Assembly: GCA_024641475.1 (NCBI GenBank)
Contig: JAHECZ010000130.1
Location: 1 to 64,000, forward strand
Reading direction: 5' to 3'
From: Gammaproteobacteria bacterium
GTDB lineage: Bacteria; Pseudomonadota; Gammaproteobacteria; UBA6429; Thiohalophilaceae
DNA length: 64,000 nt
Each line of letters starts with the position of its first letter. Positions within the stretch are counted from its first letter, which is position 1. The position numbers and the translations under genes are program-made. A model generated the notes under the pieces. That model did not search any database and was not told the DNA's origin. It saw only the letters and a list, made by a program, of their open reading frames with translations. Shown here piece after piece: positions 44,099-53,131 of the stretch.

Positions 44099-46813
44099 TT
44101 ACTGTAATAGCATTGGTGCGCTGGCATAGGCTGCCGCACAAGTGGCCTTCACAATGTCGGCCGTGCGTGTGGCCGAACAGGTGGTGCCGCTACAGGGTTG
44201 GTTCACCGTACTGCCTTTATTCGCAACAAGTGTATTGATCAAGGTTACTAGGCGACTGTGTACGGCTGTAGCTGTTGGTTGTGGATTTTCACTCACGGAA
44301 TGCGTTAATGGCGAGCTTAAATCGCTATTCAGCAAATGGACGAGTAGCGGGTTAATCACCGCATCCTGGGCGGCAGCGTTACTGAAATCAGTATTCCCAC
44401 TGAAGTTCACACTCGGGAAGTAAATGCTCCGCTTGGTGGAATCATTCACTAGCACACTGCAGTATTGGATCGCCAATTGCGCAATGCCCATTTGATGGGA
44501 TGAGAGGAACCCTTCAATGGCTTCTGATGCAGGCAACTGTTGATACAGATTGGTATAGGTTCCATTTGTCCCACCAATTGTACTTTCAGTGCGATTCACC
44601 CCGGTCACCTTGGCTAAACCCGCGTTGATCTCCTCAAAGGTATGGATCATGACATCCGATACCAGTTGTGGGCTTGGCGGCAGCGGATCCAGTTGCGCAC
44701 CGGATAATTGTGGGTTGTAGCGATTTGCAGGAGATGTTTTAGTCGAACCAATTTCTTCAAAAGTCAGGAAGAATTGATCGTCTGCACCACCTTTGTCTTT
44801 TGGAATGACTGTGCCGACATAAGATAGTACCTGCCCGGCATCTTGCACCGTACCGTGAATATATTCGGTGTTATTAATCGTCTTGCTGACTTCTGCAAAC
44901 GCCTGGCCAATGGTCGCTTCACGCGCATTAATTCCAAGATGAATACCCTTGATAGTGATGCCATAGGGTACAGTTGCTGGGTCACCTAAGTAGATAAAGG
45001 TGGGCTTATAGAAGAGATAACTGTAATCATCAAATTCCTGCGCTTGCATGTAGATGAAGCTCGACTTGGTTGCAGCACCAATCATATCGCTGACATCAAA
45101 CATCAGGATATATTTCTGGCCAACCCCTGAGGAGAAGTTTTCAAGAACTTCATTGGCAGTGAGTGGACGTGAATGAATTGCAACTTTACGAATAGTGCCC
45201 AACCAGGGGCTCGAGCCAGCACCACCTTCATCACCCAATACCAAACTCGCGCCAGAAGTTAACCAATTGCTGAAATCTGTGCCGCGATTTGTATCTGCGT
45301 TATTAGTTTGTACCCCATTGATGAACACGCGACGACCGCTGCCGGGTGTATATGTCACCACGACATGTTGCAATGACGGCAATAATGTGCCCGAGTCAAA
45401 TCCGGGTTCACCGGCAAGCACTTCGGTAGGTGACGCAGTAGTGCCAGTTTGGCGCGTAAAGTTGCGGTACGTCGCCTGATACTGCGATAAAGAGACATTA
45501 CGATGTGCTGCATCGGCACTGATTCCGACGATATTGGCTTCTTGCGTTGTGTTATCTGGTATGACCCAGGCTTCGATGGTATAGCCATTCGGAAAGCTCG
45601 CCAGTTTTGTGGTGTCAGCAATATCTCCGCCGCGGATAGTGACACCACTACCTGCAATGTGAATGCCCCAACTTTTCAGCCACGTGTAATTTGTTCCGGA
45701 AATATTTAAATCGTAATGCGAACCAATCGTGCTGCTATCGTGTATAACGGTACTACCGGTTCCTTCATCAAAATTATATACCGCAACTTGTGCGTCTTCG
45801 ACACGCGGACCACTGCTAGCAGTAATTCCATCGTTATAAAGATTCACCGACCAGCTTGGGAGAATTCCTGTTTCAAGCGTGGCTGGCGTGAAATTGCTAT
45901 CTGAGAGCAGTGTTTTAATAGCGTCTAACATGACTTGAGCATCACCGGTGGGATTCATCGGGTCAGTCGTATCGTAACAGTTCGATGTCCAGCAATTGTG
46001 GTGATCCGTGGCAAGTCGTAGAAATAGACGCGATTGATTTGGTGTAACGGCATTGACTTTAGCATTGCTGACAATGGCGTCATAGGCTGCTTGCGCATTG
46101 GTTACAGCAAAATAAGGTTGTTGCGCCTGGGTTGCTGTAGGGACGTGACAGTTGCTGCAATGGTTTTTAAGAAGCGTGTGTAATGTGGTGAAAGTTCCTG
46201 GAACATTTTTTGGGAAAGTAATTGCATCAGTTACTGGTATTTCACCTGCTGGAGCAGTTAGCTGTGTAGCAGCGAGTGTTGTCAGTGGATTGCTACCGGT
46301 AGGCACGCTGGATTGAACCCAATCCTTAATCCATCCCGACAAAATCGAACCACACTTGGCGGCATTTGTTGGATCATTACCCAGCCAGCAGTTATGGCCA
46401 ACAACGCCACCAATAACTTTCTTGACCATAGGGGATTGATCAGGGAAAGTGCGATTTATATATTTATCCTGATTGGCAGTATTATAAGAACCGGTAAGAT
46501 CGTTTATATCTGCGAAAGGGTATGCGCTGGCCGCCTTGCCTGGTGCATGACACAGCCCGCAACGATTAGATGAATTATTAATATTAACCCAAAGCGAATC
46601 ACGAAAAGCAAGTTTGTCGCCATCTGCAGAAGGTTTAATAATATTTGCAGCAGAACCACCTCCAGACTGTGGCGCATGTTCGGTTGTGGAAGCACCGCCA
46701 CCACAACCAACAAGGGATAACGCGGCCAACGAAGCAAAAAGACCAAGTCGAGTTAATTGCCATGCAGATGTTTTCGTTTTCATTGAGGTGCTCGTATTTT
46801 CATTGCTCATCAT
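44099..46813 (-). CDS. LamG-domain lipoprotein with two c-type heme motifs
   Basis: A 904-residue lipoprotein (lipobox LVGC at residues 34-37). Heme attachment motifs CGLCH at 85-89 and CSNCH at 219-223 precede a concanavalin/LamG-like beta-sandwich (about residues 340-560, with VEDAQVAVYNFDEGTGSTV, GYTIEAWVIPD and RRVFINGVQTN). The remaining 340 residues are alpha/beta and of unknown family. It is likely a surface-exposed electron-transfer or binding protein. The ATG at 46813 has GGAG upstream; the frame is open to 46891. Confidence 0.8.
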   Translation of the reverse strand: MMSNENTSTSMKTKTSAWQLTRLGLFASLAALSLVGCGGGASTTEHAPQSGGGSAANIIKPSADGDKLAFRDSLWVNINNSSNRCGLCHAPGKAASAYPFADINDLTGSYNTANQDKYINRTFPDQSPMVKKVIGGVVGHNCWLGNDPTNAAKCGSILSGWIKDWVQSSVPTGSNPLTTLAATQLTAPAGEIPVTDAITFPKNVPGTFTTLHTLLKNHCSNCHVPTATQAQQPYFAVTNAQAAYDAIVSNAKVNAVTPNQSRLFLRLATDHHNCWTSNCYDTTDPMNPTGDAQVMLDAIKTLLSDSNFTPATLETGILPSWSVNLYNDGITASSGPRVEDAQVAVYNFDEGTGSTVIHDSSTIGSHYDLNISGTNYTWLKSWGIHIAGSGVTIRGGDIADTTKLASFPNGYTIEAWVIPDNTTQEANIVGISADAAHRNVSLSQYQATYRNFTRQTGTTASPTEVLAGEPGFDSGTLLPSLQHVVVTYTPGSGRRVFINGVQTNNADTNRGTDFSNWLTSGASLVLGDEGGAGSSPWLGTIRKVAIHSRPLTANEVLENFSSGVGQKYILMFDVSDMIGAATKSSFIYMQAQEFDDYSYLFYKPTFIYLGDPATVPYGITIKGIHLGINAREATIGQAFAEVSKTINNTEYIHGTVQDAGQVLSYVGTVIPKDKGGADDQFFLTFEEIGSTKTSPANRYNPQLSGAQLDPLPPSPQLVSDVMIHTFEEINAGLAKVTGVNRTESTIGGTNGTYTNLYQQLPASEAIEGFLSSHQMGIAQLAIQYCSVLVNDSTKRSIYFPSVNFSGNTDFSNAAAQDAVINPLLVHLLNSDLSSPLTHSVSENPQPTATAVHSRLVTLINTLVANKGSTVNQPCSGTTCSATRTADIVKATCAAAYASAPMLLQ

Positions 46814-46856
46814 GATGATTTCTCCAGGAACCGAGACGACATGTGCTGGTCGACGG

Positions 46857-48107
46857 TTAGTTACCACGGCAATCGTAAGCCGCATCGGCAAAAAGTTGCT
46901 TCATTTTGTAACCGCTGTTTTTAAAATTGGTTACTAAATTGTTCAGCGTGCTAGGTGTGCCATCTGAATCAGAGGGTTCATTAAAACAAACCGTTTTGTA
47001 AACTTTGATGGCTTGGCAGCGGGCAAATTGTTCCGACGAAGCGATTTCCATACCTAAAGATTGCATGCCGTTACCGGGATACATTGCTTGTGGGGAATTA
47101 TTTGGAATCGTACTACCTGGAACTGGATTTGCACCCCAGCCGAAATTCGCATTAGGTCCGGTACGCCAGCGGTTGATCCAACTGTCATCGGAGGTCACAT
47201 AGCCATAAGGAAAAACTGTGGAATTTTGTAAGTGTTTCGCTTGAACAACGCCATTTTGATAAATCATATTACCGTTATCGCCATTAGGATCGTTGTTAAC
47301 ATCGTAGTTCCATTGATAGTATGCATATGCACCTGCCAATCCGTCCATACCGGCATGACAACCGAGACAGGTATTTAAGTAAACACTGCTGTCACCACCA
47401 GGGCTACGGTCAGGATCTTGACGAACTCGATCGGGAATGCGGCTGGTATCTTTGATGGCTTCCAGGTCTTTGCACAGATAATTAACAAAGGTAAAGCGCA
47501 ACATGCGGCGATTGGTGCCTGCGTAGAAAAAGGCACGGGCCGATTGACGGGTAGTGAGTACACCGGCAACGCCTACAGGATTGATGCCAGTCACACCCGA
47601 TTGGGTTGCTTGGGTAAGTACACTGGCACTACGTAAATCCGCATCTGTAGCTTCCATATTTCTATACATGGTGTTATTGCTATTAGAATAGGTTCCAGGA
47701 CCGACATATATGATGTTGTCGTACATGGCGCGGCGGAAATCCAGATCATCGCGAATGATGCCGATCAATGTTGCTGCCGCGTCATTGAATTCATAAAACG
47801 CGGTCATATCTTTGTTGGTCCAGGGCACAACCATGTTTTTCAGGGTTACGTTATAAAAGTCTTTAGTTTGCATGGCAATATTTGCCGCTGCGTAGATGTC
47901 GCTACTAGTGCCACTATTCAGTAAAGGCGCCATGGCGTTAATTTCACTCGTGGTAGGCGGTACACCGGCAAGTCGTTCATACATGCGTTTGGCTTGTTCA
48001 TTGACATCAGCTGATGCCGAGTTCACGACGCCTAGAAACAAACCGCCGGCTAGCGCCGCCGAAACTAGTGCCTGGACATAATTGTGTGACAGAGTCGCGT
48101 TTTTCAT
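46857..48107 (-). CDS. Exported monoheme c-type cytochrome-like protein, 416 aa
   Basis: Residues 1-33 are a signal peptide (VQALVSAALAGGLFLGVVNS, cleavage near SASA). A single heme motif CLGCH is at 247-251, inside VYLNTCLGCHAGMDGL, in a context like DUF1588/DUF1585-type cytochromes (RMLRFTFVNYLCKDL). It is the first gene of a three-gene minus-strand unit with the LamG lipoprotein (43-bp gap) and the Tat-exported protein. I infer a secreted redox complex but cannot name the substrate. Confidence 0.78.
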   Translation of the reverse strand: MKNATLSHNYVQALVSAALAGGLFLGVVNSASADVNEQAKRMYERLAGVPPTTSEINAMAPLLNSGTSSDIYAAANIAMQTKDFYNVTLKNMVVPWTNKDMTAFYEFNDAAATLIGIIRDDLDFRRAMYDNIIYVGPGTYSNSNNTMYRNMEATDADLRSASVLTQATQSGVTGINPVGVAGVLTTRQSARAFFYAGTNRRMLRFTFVNYLCKDLEAIKDTSRIPDRVRQDPDRSPGGDSSVYLNTCLGCHAGMDGLAGAYAYYQWNYDVNNDPNGDNGNMIYQNGVVQAKHLQNSTVFPYGYVTSDDSWINRWRTGPNANFGWGANPVPGSTIPNNSPQAMYPGNGMQSLGMEIASSEQFARCQAIKVYKTVCFNEPSDSDGTPSTLNNLVTNFKNSGYKMKQLFADAAYDCRGN

Positions 48108-48428
48108 GTGAGGTTCCTACGTTATCCAGTGTTTTAACGACAATTATTTCAGGCTTCTGTATGTTGTGCGGCAAACCGCCAACTGGTTCACGTCATATTC
48201 AGGCCTAAAAGCTAACAGTTCTACTTTAGTTGGAAACCTGAATAATTTTCATGATATTGGTCACAGAATCAGTATTGTTTATTACCCCATAATACAAAGA
48301 CGTTATGGGGTTAACACCTTGGGCCGATGATTTAATTGCCGAATGCAGAAGTGTCGTTACTATTATGAGTGACGATGCATATTTGCAAAGTGTACCTATT
48401 ATCAATTTCAAATAGAGTGAGTACGTAT
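48108..48428. other. Divergent intergenic region between the cytochrome-like genes
   Basis: About 320 bp separate the 416-residue minus-strand gene and the beta-propeller gene at 48429. It should contain both promoters. The notable element is an inverted repeat at 48284-48311. Upstream in-frame codons of the propeller gene extend to 48369 but contain no likely start. No RNA gene was recognised. Confidence 0.5.
48284..48311. promoter_or_regulatory. Operator-like inverted repeat ACCCCATAA
   Basis: ACCCCATAA at 48284-48292 and TTATGGGGT at 48303-48311 are perfect reverse complements with a 10-bp spacer, so the half-site centres are about two helical turns apart. It lies midway between two divergent secreted-redox genes and could co-regulate both. 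No known operator matches in my memory. Confidence 0.5.
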
Positions 48429-50855
48429 ATGACATATCAACCACATAAGCAATCTAGCAACATTTGCTGCAATAATCTTTTGTACTACGCATTGCTTGTT
48501 GTTGTGAGTATCGGTTTGTCTGCCTGTGGTGGCGGCCAGGCTGCCGATCCGCTAGTGGCGGCCTATCCGTTAGCCTATGTGCAAAAGCCTTTTCCGACTA
48601 ATAATAATAATTTTGAAGCGGCATTAGATCCATCCCCGGCAAATCCAAGTTATGGCTCGAAATTGAAAATCCGTGAAGCGCCACTTGTTGGCGCAAAAGA
48701 GACAACAATTACACCATTAATTTGTAATAGCGGTCCTAATGCGGGGCAACCTGATACTTGGGATGTTAAGGACTTGGAATTCTCTGATGATGGTTCGAAA
48801 TTATTATTTTCGGCGCTTTTAAAACCTTGCTTTACTGGTGATATGCAATATTGGACTATTTATGAATATACGTTAGCTACGGGTATAATACATCCAGTAA
48901 TACAAGATACTTCGATTGCTCTTGGCGATGACGTTACACCGCATTATTTGCTTGATGGAGTTGTCATCTTTTCATCGAATCGAAATGTATCGACATCGCG
49001 AGTACTGATCAATCAAGGCAGTGCAGGATTTACTCCGATCACTGAGGGCGATGATGGAAACGGAACTCCTCCATCCTTCAAATTGCATGTGGTAGACCGT
49101 AATGGATTTAATGTTAAACAGGTTACCTTTGGTACCAGTCATGATTTATTTCCATCTTTAATGCGTTCGGGTCGATATAGTGGCAAAGTGATTTTCAGTC
49201 GTTGGGATACTAAAGGCACTACTGATCATCGAATGAACTTATATATGATCGATCCGAATGGTGCCAATGAGACATATATTTACGGGTATAAGAGCCATAA
49301 CACTGGCACTAACAATGACCCTGGAGTTATCCATTTTACCAAACCGGTGCAGTTAAATGATGGAAGGATATTAAGTATTGTTCGACATAATACTGGAACA
49401 TTTAACGGCGGTGATTTGGTTGCGATTGATATCAATAATTATGTCGATTATAACAATCCAATTGCGGCTGGCTTAACGAGCCAGACACAAAGAAGCTTGA
49501 CAGCGGGGCTGGGTAGCACATCCGCAAGTCCAGTTGGCAATGGGGGTAAATATTATGGAAAATTTATCTCAGTAGCACCATATTACGACGGAACAAACAA
49601 GGCTATCGTATCAAAGGGAGATTGTTATGTATTAACCGGGTTGCAGCCGCCGAGTCCAACATCTGAGCCGTGTAATGATACTAATGTTGTTGGTGGGTCG
49701 CTGGCTCCACCACTATATAATGTTGGAGTGTATACCTTAGATACGAATGAGTGGCGTCCGCTTGGTCCACTTCCTAGCGGTTTTTATTATTCAGATGTTG
49801 CGGTTGCACAGGAAAAATCAACACCAAACTTTATCAGCAGTAGTTCAACTGGAACCCATAACTATGGCACGCTGCATATACGTAATGTCTTGACTGCAGC
49901 GCTCAAAACACGATTGGACAATGTGGCTACATTAGATCCAAGTATCGTGCCTAAATATATTCAGATATATAAGCACGCCTATATGACTAGCACGACGACT
50001 GCAGCAGAGATCGGTGTGGACAATGCCAGAAGGTTTAAAATGCGCGAAATCATTGGTTATGCGCCGATATATCCGGACGGATCCGTGCGTACTCGCGTTC
50101 CAAGTGATGTGCCATTATCATTCCAAATCGTAAATAATAAATACGAAGTGTTAGATCACAATTTGGATCATCCAACATGGTTCACAGTGCGAGCGGATGA
50201 AGAACGCACTTGTAACGGCTGTCATGAAACGGGCTCAACCTCGCCGCACGGCCGATATGATGTAGAGACTATTGTTAATCCAGGTACAACCAATGCATAT
50301 ACTGCAACCACGACAGTGCCAACACCTGATTCATTTTATCCCGCTCTCAGTTATCCTACGTTGACTCTTGATTCACACTTTCCGGTGAATTTCACTGGCA
50401 CACCAATCGATTGCCGGGTGCCAACGCAGTGGGATGGCAGGTGTCGGTCAATCATTAATTATGATACGAATATTCATCATCTGTGGGCTGATAAAGGCTG
50501 TACAACAACATGCCATCAACCCACGACATTTACTGACGCTATGACGATGATCACTTACGATACAACTGATGGGCTTCTTGATTTAAATACAATTACCGAC
50601 CCAGCTGCGGCATACATAAATGTGGTTTCAAGTATGTACACTGATGTAGACGGGACGACGAAAACTCGATCACATATTGTACCTGGTGCGGCAACCTCTA
50701 GCGCGTTTTTATACGATAGGGACATTAATGGAAATATAGTAAGTACTCCACGATTTTGGGGGGCAGGTTCACATACTGGTCGCCTTACAGATGATGAAAT
50801 CAAAATGATTACCGAGTGGATAGACAACGGTGCCCAGTACCACAATCATCCCTAG
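48429..50855 (+). CDS. Beta-propeller/cytochrome c lipoprotein, HzsA-like
   Basis: An 808-residue lipoprotein (lipobox GLSAC, Cys33, after MTYQPHKQSSNICC). A TolB-like repeat region covers about residues 90-450 (WDVKDLEFSDDGSKLLFSAL, SGKVIFSRWDTKG, RMNLYMIDPNGANET). The C-terminal third has APIYPDGSVRTRVPSDVPLS and a heme motif CNGCH at 595-599, as in the hydrazine-synthase-alpha-like family, then an unusual CTTTCH at 691-696. I do not infer hydrazine synthesis; HzsB and HzsC are absent. It is divergent from the three-gene cytochrome unit and may belong to the same complex. Confidence 0.75.
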   Translation: MTYQPHKQSSNICCNNLLYYALLVVVSIGLSACGGGQAADPLVAAYPLAYVQKPFPTNNNNFEAALDPSPANPSYGSKLKIREAPLVGAKETTITPLICNSGPNAGQPDTWDVKDLEFSDDGSKLLFSALLKPCFTGDMQYWTIYEYTLATGIIHPVIQDTSIALGDDVTPHYLLDGVVIFSSNRNVSTSRVLINQGSAGFTPITEGDDGNGTPPSFKLHVVDRNGFNVKQVTFGTSHDLFPSLMRSGRYSGKVIFSRWDTKGTTDHRMNLYMIDPNGANETYIYGYKSHNTGTNNDPGVIHFTKPVQLNDGRILSIVRHNTGTFNGGDLVAIDINNYVDYNNPIAAGLTSQTQRSLTAGLGSTSASPVGNGGKYYGKFISVAPYYDGTNKAIVSKGDCYVLTGLQPPSPTSEPCNDTNVVGGSLAPPLYNVGVYTLDTNEWRPLGPLPSGFYYSDVAVAQEKSTPNFISSSSTGTHNYGTLHIRNVLTAALKTRLDNVATLDPSIVPKYIQIYKHAYMTSTTTAAEIGVDNARRFKMREIIGYAPIYPDGSVRTRVPSDVPLSFQIVNNKYEVLDHNLDHPTWFTVRADEERTCNGCHETGSTSPHGRYDVETIVNPGTTNAYTATTTVPTPDSFYPALSYPTLTLDSHFPVNFTGTPIDCRVPTQWDGRCRSIINYDTNIHHLWADKGCTTTCHQPTTFTDAMTMITYDTTDGLLDLNTITDPAAAYINVVSSMYTDVDGTTKTRSHIVPGAATSSAFLYDRDINGNIVSTPRFWGAGSHTGRLTDDEIKMITEWIDNGAQYHNHP

Positions 50856-50880
50856 ATAATTGCGACGATTGAGAAATTGC

Positions 50881-50929
50881 AGCCCCAAGTGCCGCCAAAT
50901 ACACGAAGTCTGTTGGCGACCTTGGGGCT
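50881..50929 (+). promoter_or_regulatory. Nested hairpin between lipoprotein and barrel genes
   Basis: AGCCCCAAG at 50881-50889 pairs with CTTGGGGCT at 50921-50929, and inside it CGCCAA at 50893-50898 pairs with TTGGCG at 50913-50918. The stem lies 25 bp after the 48429 gene and 62 bp before the next start. There is no T run, so it may be a weak terminator or a message-stabilising structure. Confidence 0.45.
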
Positions 50930-50991
50930 TACCGTTACAATGGGGCGACAAAACAGGTCGTATAACAATAGGTTAATACCCCAAGGGAATC

Positions 50992-51729
50992 ATGCAGCGG
51001 CTGCTTTTGAGTGTGTTGGTATCGCTATGGGTAGGTTGGGTTTCTGCTGCCGAAGTGGAACGCAACTTCGTGCAGGTAGCCGATCCCTATATCGAGATGC
51101 ATACCGGCCCTGGTCGAGGCTATCCGGTGTTTTATGTCATTAATCGAGATGACTGGGCGGAGATACTATATCGTCAGACCGACTGGTTTAAGGTAAGAAC
51201 GGATGCCGGCATCGAAGGTTGGGTGTCACGTGCCGAAATGCAACAAACGCTGAGCCCGGATGGCCAGCATGTGGATATTAAAGAAGCCTCGCGGGATGAT
51301 TTTATCGCGCGCAAATGGGATATGGGCCTGTTTACTGGTGATTTTGGCGGTGGCTACAGTATTGGGACTTTTGGTGGCTATCATATGACCGAAAACATAT
51401 CTATTGAGGCCTCATTTGCACAAATACTCGGCAATGTCTCAAATAGTTATATGTTGGCATTCAACTTAGTGGAAGAGCCGTTCCCTGAATGGGTGATTTC
51501 ACCGTCTTTTTCACTCGGAACAGGAAGAATTAAAACAACGCCACGGTCAACCCTAACCCAAACTAAAGATGGAACTGATAATTTTTCCTTTTATGGTATT
51601 GGCGCGCGCATGCATTTGTCCCATCGGTTTTTCTTGCGGCTTGACTATAATAATTATGTTGTATTCACCAGTCGCAACAACAATGAGGAAGTAAGAGAAT
51701 GGCGAGCCGGATTTGCGTTTTTCTTTTAA
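50992..51729 (+). CDS. SH3-domain outer-membrane barrel protein
   Basis: A 245-residue exported protein: signal peptide MQRLLLSVLVSLWVGWVSAA, then a bacterial SH3 domain (residues 25-85, with YIEMHTGPGRGYPVFYVI and GIEGWVSRAEM) and a C-terminal beta-barrel of about 140 residues ending in FAFFF, the outer-membrane terminal Phe signature. AAGGGA precedes ATG 50992. It is the first gene of a five-gene run that also includes a TlpA thioredoxin and DUF3570 protein, and its 3' end overlaps the next gene by 31 bp. Confidence 0.82.
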   Translation: MQRLLLSVLVSLWVGWVSAAEVERNFVQVADPYIEMHTGPGRGYPVFYVINRDDWAEILYRQTDWFKVRTDAGIEGWVSRAEMQQTLSPDGQHVDIKEASRDDFIARKWDMGLFTGDFGGGYSIGTFGGYHMTENISIEASFAQILGNVSNSYMLAFNLVEEPFPEWVISPSFSLGTGRIKTTPRSTLTQTKDGTDNFSFYGIGARMHLSHRFFLRLDYNNYVVFTSRNNNEEVREWRAGFAFFF

Positions 51730-52385
51730 CAGTTATCGTTAGTGGTGGACTGAATTCCATAACTGCTCTGGCCGCAGGCGGAGACACCATGCCAGCACAA
51801 ACGGTCGATGCCGAATCGCAGAAGCAGATGATTCAGCAGGAGCCAGTAATTCAGCCAGCCATTAAGCGCCGTGAAGTGTCTGAAGCGCAGATTGATACCG
51901 AGAACTTTGAAATTGGAATGTATGCTGGTCTTTTAAGTATCGAGGACTTTGGTACTAAACCTGTATATGGAACTCGATTAGCATATCACATCACTGAAGA
52001 TCTATTCTTTGAGGGTACACTTGGCCTTTCTAAGGCAGGCGAAACCAGCCAGGAGTCCATTGGTAATACAGTTCTATTTGTGGATCGCAAATTCAGTTAT
52101 TACACGATGGCGCTGGGTTATAATTTATTGCCTGGAGAAACATTCATCGGGCGCAATCATGCATTTAATACTGCTCTGTATGTGATTGCCGGCGTGGGCA
52201 GCTCCAAGATTGCGTCAGAAAGTCATTTTACGGCGATGTTTGGCGCCGGTTACCGTTTTATTCTGACAGACTGGCTAGCGATACATGCCACGGTGAGGGA
52301 TCATATTTATACCCTGGATGTTACCGGGATTCAGAAAAAGAATAATTCTATTGAGATGTCATTAGGCGCAACATATTTTTTCTAA
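51699..52385 (+). CDS. Outer-membrane beta-barrel protein, 228 aa
   Basis: An exported barrel with signal MASRICVFLLTVIVSGGL and terminal GATYFF. A charged, Gln-rich spacer (residues 30-65) is followed by eight-strand-like alternation (FEIGMYAGLLSIEDFG, LFFEGTLGLSKAGE, YYTMALGYNLLPGE, AIHATVRDHIYTLDV). It overlaps the preceding SH3-barrel gene by 31 bp, with GAGGAAG before the ATG, so the two are translationally coupled and may work as a pair. Its pattern resembles small OmpA/OmpW-like barrels of unknown function. Confidence 0.78.
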   Translation: MASRICVFLLTVIVSGGLNSITALAAGGDTMPAQTVDAESQKQMIQQEPVIQPAIKRREVSEAQIDTENFEIGMYAGLLSIEDFGTKPVYGTRLAYHITEDLFFEGTLGLSKAGETSQESIGNTVLFVDRKFSYYTMALGYNLLPGETFIGRNHAFNTALYVIAGVGSSKIASESHFTAMFGAGYRFILTDWLAIHATVRDHIYTLDVTGIQKKNNSIEMSLGATYFF

Positions 52386-52407
52386 ACAGAACCTTTAGAG
52401 GTGAAAA

Positions 52408-52908
52408 ATGCATAAAGTCTTAAAGCAACTTATGGGTTTGGCTGTGATGATTGCAGTAAGTTTGCCATTAACGGCAGCGACAACGCCCGGACAACCTGCG
52501 CCGGATTTCACCTTGCCAACCATCACAGGTAAAAATACACGCCTTAAAGAATTGCGTGGTCAGGTGGTGTTAGTCAATTTCTGGGCATCCTGGTGCGGCC
52601 CTTGCCGGCAGGAAATGCCGTTGCTGGATGATATTTACAAAAAATACAGCAAATTGGGTTTTGTTATTCTGGGGATAAATGTCGAACAGGATAGCAGCAA
52701 GGCCAAAACCTATTTGCACGATGTGCCGGTAACGTTCCCGATTTTATATGATACCCAAAATACATTAACTAAATTGTATGACGTGAATGCGATGCCGACC
52801 ACTGTGATTGTAGATCGCAATGGCAATGTGCGTTATATCCATCAGGGCTATAAGCCGGGATATGAAGAGACCTATAAAAAGCAAATCAAGGATTTGATCC
52901 GTGAATAA
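52408..52908 (+). CDS. TlpA/ResA-family thioredoxin
   Basis: A 166-residue exported disulfide reductase. Signal peptide or anchor MHKVLKQLMGLAVMIAVSLP, then a thioredoxin domain with active site WCGPC (Cys63, Cys66) and the cis-Pro region DVNAMPTTVIVDRNG. TlpA/ResA-type proteins keep cysteines of exported proteins reduced, notably for c-type cytochrome maturation or metal insertion. AGAGGTG precedes the ATG. It lies between a barrel gene and a DUF4266 lipoprotein, and near several c-heme genes. Confidence 0.9.
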   Translation: MHKVLKQLMGLAVMIAVSLPLTAATTPGQPAPDFTLPTITGKNTRLKELRGQVVLVNFWASWCGPCRQEMPLLDDIYKKYSKLGFVILGINVEQDSSKAKTYLHDVPVTFPILYDTQNTLTKLYDVNAMPTTVIVDRNGNVRYIHQGYKPGYEETYKKQIKDLIRE

Positions 52909-53131
52909 GCCGTTTTGTGCGTCGGCCGCAATAATATTGGCGCTAACCGTGTTGTCGGGATGCAGTACCGAACCGTGGGTAAAGCCCTATGAGCGTGCGA
53001 ATTTGGCGGATCCGATCATGAATCAGGACCGCGATGGTGTTTCGGTATCGTATCGGCATCATGTCCATGAAGTGCGTCAGGCTTCGCGTGGTGCAGATAG
53101 CGTTTCCGGTGGTGGGTGTGGATGTAATTAA
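52901..53131 (+). CDS. DUF4266 lipoprotein with GCGC tail
   Basis: A 76-residue lipoprotein: signal MNKPFCASAAIILALTVLS, lipobox LSGC. The core EPWVKPYERANLADPIM and the Cys-containing tail GGGCGCN mark the DUF4266 family. It starts at GTG 52901, overlapping the TlpA stop by 8 bp, and ends overlapping the DUF3570 start by 1 bp (TAATG). The terminal cysteines suggest metal binding or post-translational modification, with TlpA as a possible reductant; this is inference. Members are commonly encoded with DUF3570 and ApbE. Confidence 0.85.
   Translation: MNKPFCASAAIILALTVLSGCSTEPWVKPYERANLADPIMNQDRDGVSVSYRHHVHEVRQASRGADSVSGGGCGCN

Noticed and set aside
48429-50855. True hydrazine synthase alpha subunit
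   Set aside because: HzsB/HzsC and the rest of the anammox pathway are absent and only the general HzsA-like fold features are visible.
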